This document shows, piece by piece, positions 60,161 through 64,000 of a DNA stretch of 64,000 bases (the stretch's first letter is position 1; each line of letters begins with the position of its first letter). The notes below the pieces were generated by a model that was not told the DNA's origin, did not search any database, and saw nothing but the letters and a program-made list of their open reading frames with translations. Origin of the DNA: Lycocorax pyrrhopterus obiensis (lineage: Eukaryota; Chordata; Aves; Passeriformes; Paradisaeidae); assembly GCA_014706295.1 (NCBI GenBank), contig JACSVZ010000001.1:44674383-44738382 (forward strand), written 5' to 3'. The position numbers and the translations under genes were made by a program.

Positions 60161-63100
60161 TTACCTGCAAAATGACGTTTTAATGTATATCTCTACATAT
60201 TCACTTTTCTCCCTAAAATAAAAATGTTTTGTCTTGATTGATCAAGCACTACTTTCTTTTTTTTTGTCATCAATAGAGTGATATTTTTTACCAATAACTA
60301 AGAGTTTAAAACATTGATAAATATGAGGAGATTCACAGGATCTAGAGAAATGAGTGAGAAACTTCTCTCAGAATGGATCTTACATTTCAGATCTTATTAA
60401 CAGTATTTTTGATTGTGTATATAATTGGTAGTCTGAAAACACTGCATAAGTAATTTATGTTATTTAAGATTTAAATATTTTCAATTAGAGTTTAATTTTA
60501 TTTTTTTTCTTTCCTGGTAGCTCTTCTTCTCCCTCAATATCTATGTCTTTTCCGTTTGTTTAAAATTAAAGGGGTTATTGAGGCTTACTGCGAGTGACAG
60601 TGTCATCTAAGAAGAAAGGAAGAGAAAAAATAGAAAGGTTCCATCAAAGTAGGTACTTTGAGAAATGCTTCTGACAAGACCCAGACTGAAGCTGACAGCA
60701 GCTGGATTATGCAATCAATTTATGTAACTATGTAAAGAAATGTTCAAGAGGAGGTGAAGGTGGTTTTGAAATTTTTTTTGATTCTGCAACATTTGTGGAT
60801 AGGATTTCACTGCTAGGCACAGGCAAAGCTTTTATGTTGCAACACAAGAAACAGAAGATATGTCTGCAAAATGTAAAAAAAAATCAGGAAAATTAGTTTG
60901 ATTTTTTGCTATTCAGTGTACATTCAAAAGTAAGAGCAATCAGTGAATATGCTGGCTGATATTTTCCATGGATAACAGATGTGTGCTGCATGCACGCTTC
61001 AGGTCAAAATCAGTAAGGGGAAAATGCTTCCTCTCCAGGTTTTCTTTGCTATTGCTTTTCCTCTGAAGTGATGAGAGTAAACCCATTCAAACAGTGTCCT
61101 GGCAGCAGTTTGACATTTTAAAAGATCAAAAAGTACCATGTTAGATATCTAGGGAGCCCCCAGACTGCAATAACACCAAAAAGGAAACTAATAAAGTAAG
61201 GAGCAAGCATATGGCCTGCAGTTGCATTTCTTGCTATTGATTCTGAAGCTGCTGAAGCGGAACTTCTTTATCAGCAGCTACATAATCAGCAAGTCAAAGC
61301 AATGTATCTCTGTCTGAAATACAGTGAAACCACTGTGTCAATTTAATCAAAAGATATCAGTTAGAGAAACCTGGAAAATTACATGACATTACATACTGAT
61401 GGATGTAAGATCGTTGAGGTCTTAAACTGCCAAGAAATGTCTGGAAACACACTGAGCTTTGAATTATTAGACCCACATGTCATCTGTTGTAGCTTCCTAA
61501 CATGTAGAGGAAACACTTCTATTGCTATACTCTTTAAAAAATAATGATTTGTACACTCAGAAGTGAACCAGTCCTGCTGACTGCACACCAGCTGATGTTG
61601 CAATGTCTTTGTCTCCTATTTTTTGCTTTTGGTGTGATTACCATAACCAATGGCACTTCAGTATATTCACAAGAATAATTTGAGACAATTAATAAATCTA
61701 TGAAGCCTTTCGATTATAGACCTTGCTTACTCCCAAGTTATAGAAAAGACCGGATGCAGTTTGAGATGTTCTCTTTACTTCTTCCAAGGACGTTTGACTT
61801 CCAAGACAAATGTTTTAACAGATTATAACAGGAGCACATTAGCCCAAATTCAGGTTAAGATCAGGGGGAACAAAAAAAATTGATTTAACAGTATTTTTAA
61901 CTATGTTATTTGGATTTGCATTATTTTATGTGTAGAAGAAAGAGAAATTAGTTTTCAGGACTAGATGTTTTAATTTACTCATTTTTTCAAGCAAATTCAT
62001 TCTAGGAGGGTTTTTTATCTGCTGGCTCACTTTAATTTGGGTTTTGCTCTATTATTTTAATAGGATTGTTTTAAATGACAGTAGTTTTTTAGACATACTG
62101 AGTATAAGGCCATACCTGAAGAAATGCTTTTGCAATTTTTAGAACTAATCAAAATTCATACTTGAAAAATCAAATTTGCAAAAACAGGAGAAAAAATACC
62201 TTTCATTTATCTTCATTAAAATCCTCATTTAATCTGTTAGAAAAACAACACAACATTCAAATTCAGTTTATTTTATGGATTTGAGGAAACTGCTGCATCT
62301 TCTGCATAGAAAATCATATATAGAACGAGGTCATTAGTTGGTGTTAGACTTTATTGAACTTTACAGACTGCAATATATTAAGTCATTAGCTTGCTTTGTG
62401 ACTGTAAAAGCCACTTGTATATATAATCCTAGACTGACTTTCCATAAAACTCACGGGGACTTTACAGAGGAATTCATTTGGTTCCTGTAGACTACACCTG
62501 TAGTGGCAAGTAAAGCAGATTGGCAGGAGCAAAAATATAGTGTAATGTGTTGGTCCTGAGAAGTCTACACTAGATACCACTCTTATTTAATTTATTTATG
62601 TATTAATTTATTTATATCAGAAATAACATTGGATTACTCTACAGACTCAATATTCACTTGTGGCTGGGTATGCTCCTGGATATCTTTCATCTCAAACACA
62701 TACAGAAGAAATTCAGCTCATGAGCATAGCATTCATTTCATTATAAGAGCAAAGTAAGTGGTAAGATAAAGAGATTTGTTCAAAACCACACCCCGATGAC
62801 TTACCAAAATAGTAGACAGTTGTAGCTTCTCATCAATGGAGCTCTAACATAACGTGAAATTTGTCATTAGAGAATAATTGGGAAAATAAGAAGCTACTTT
62901 TTGACATAAAGGAAATAAACCCAGACAAAATGGTGGTGTCCGTGACTGTTTAAATCTCATTGCCATTGTTTAGTACTTGTTCGTGCTTCTTCCATTCCCA
63001 TAGTCCTTTAAAAATGGTTGTGGTGTGTTTTGTCTTTAGAGTTCATCTGAACTTTGATGTTTTGTTGAGATGTGCAATCCGGAGTTAACAAAAACACCCT

Positions 63101-64000
63101 TGTTGCTTTTCCCTTCAAACAACATCTAGAGTGTTTGCATCTGACCTTGGACACAGATTCCTAGGACTTCAGAAGTTCTTGCATATTCACATATTCTCTT
63201 TAATGCTTAAGCTTATGGGTTTTGTTTCTTTATTTTCTTTTTTCTTCCTAGAAGTACTTGTCAGAATAAATAAGTTACCTCGTTGAACAATTTAAGTCTT
63301 TCTTGCTAGTAATTGGTGTCTGTGCATAATAGTCACATGTGCATATATTTTCTTACTCACGTGCATAAACACATATTTAATAGTGGGCATGTAGACAAAA
63401 CACAATTTGTGCCTAATATACATGCATACAATGATTCAGACTTTGTGTATGGAAATGTGAAAACCTCTGTCACACCAAAGTTTAAGAACTATGAAGGAAT
63501 CTATGTCTTCAGTGTCCTCTTGGTTTAATGTTGTTTGGTGTTATATTTGGAATGCTGTGGTTACCATGACGCTGTACATGATGCTGTCTTTATGAGAAAA
63601 GTCCTATCGATGTCTGAGACTATGAACTTAGGCAAAAGCCTCAGCTTTACTGTGTCCTTTCTTTCCAGCTACAAGAACATATATATCAACCTAAGTGCCT
63701 TGTTACAACTTTTCATAATCATGAGCTATGTGAGGCAAGGAAAGTTCTAGATCAGTTTTGTGATATTATGAGGAGATTTTAATTTATAATGTCTTCTAAG
63801 TCTCAATAATAATAGGCCATAGCATTATTTATGCCCTTCTTAATTGCAAACTTGGAGACCAATGACTCAGAGTCACAAAACTCTCAGAGATATAAGGGAG
63901 ATCCAAACGGTACAGTGCTCGCCCTTGAAAAATATTCCGTATCTTCTGAGTCACAGCACTATTTGTGAAGAGTTTTGCACTGAATATACTGACATAATGA
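60161..64000. other. unique AT-rich non-coding DNA to the window end
   Basis: No interspersed repeat or gene is recognised over 3.8 kb. Minus-strand open segments at 61397-61590, 62455-62497, 62638-62690 and 62805-62843 are bordered by splice-like signals and discussed under findings. A plus-strand open frame at 63535-63750 has no recognised domain. Confidence 0.5.

Noticed and set aside
63535..63750. Plus-strand open frame of 71 codons
   Set aside because: No recognised family, and length within chance expectation for this base composition. The downstream context offers no poly(A) signal or splice evidence.
1..64000. CRISPR array, operon-type genes, bacterial promoters or ribosome binding sites
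   Set aside because: The CR1 and LTR content marks this as vertebrate DNA. No regularly spaced direct repeats with unique spacers were seen.
1..64000. tRNA, rRNA or snRNA genes
   Set aside because: I found no stretch with the A-box/B-box pair, cloverleaf pattern or conserved rRNA words. A covariance-model search could still find one.

Overview
The window looks like AT-rich, gene-poor genomic DNA from a bird. The evidence is the repeat content. At least seven fragments are CR1 LINEs, several ending in the CR1 3' signature of tandem ATTCTRTG-type octamers. There are also solo LTR-like segments of types seen in avian genomes, CA/TA and GGAA microsatellites, and no bacterial-type gene packing. 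No intact protein-coding gene can be supported from sequence alone. The many 60-100 codon open frames are what AT-rich non-coding DNA gives by chance, and the longest ones are translations of the GA-rich satellite.

Layout. 1-3.8 kb: unique DNA, a GC-richer patch with a minus-strand open frame, an LTR-like element in minus orientation with an internal CA/GA microsatellite, and a CR1 3' end. 3.8-9.2 kb: unique DNA holding a ~0.6 kb GGGA/GGAA array. 9.2-14 kb: an unclassified GT-rich repeat, a CA/TA microsatellite and a long CR1 ORF2/3' fragment. 14-19.4 kb: two related plus-oriented LTRs separated by unique DNA. 19.4-32 kb: a strand-asymmetric T/C-rich stretch, a decayed CR1, a minus-oriented LTR-like block rich in CCAAT boxes, a CR1 reverse-transcriptase remnant, and two CR1 3' ends. 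32-45.7 kb: almost entirely unique AT-rich DNA with short tandem duplications. 45.7-49.5 kb: a third copy of the same LTR family, a different LTR starting TGTCATGG, and a second GGAA array. 49.5-64 kb: mostly unique DNA with a short CR1 3' end, an AAAC/CCCC tract, an unusual CR1 5'-side fragment and an adjoining LTR-like repeat.

The only hint of a host gene is a series of splice-site-bounded open segments on the minus strand. The best are at 52.93-53.01, 52.66-52.75, 50.16-50.27 and 48.76-48.87 kb, whose reading phases fit each other (0-1, 1-1, 1-1, 1-1). Chance segments of this kind are common in such DNA, so this is reported as a testable finding and not annotated as a gene. Nothing here amounts to a clear undescribed biological system. 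The window is best read as intergenic or intronic bird DNA shaped by CR1 and ERV insertions.
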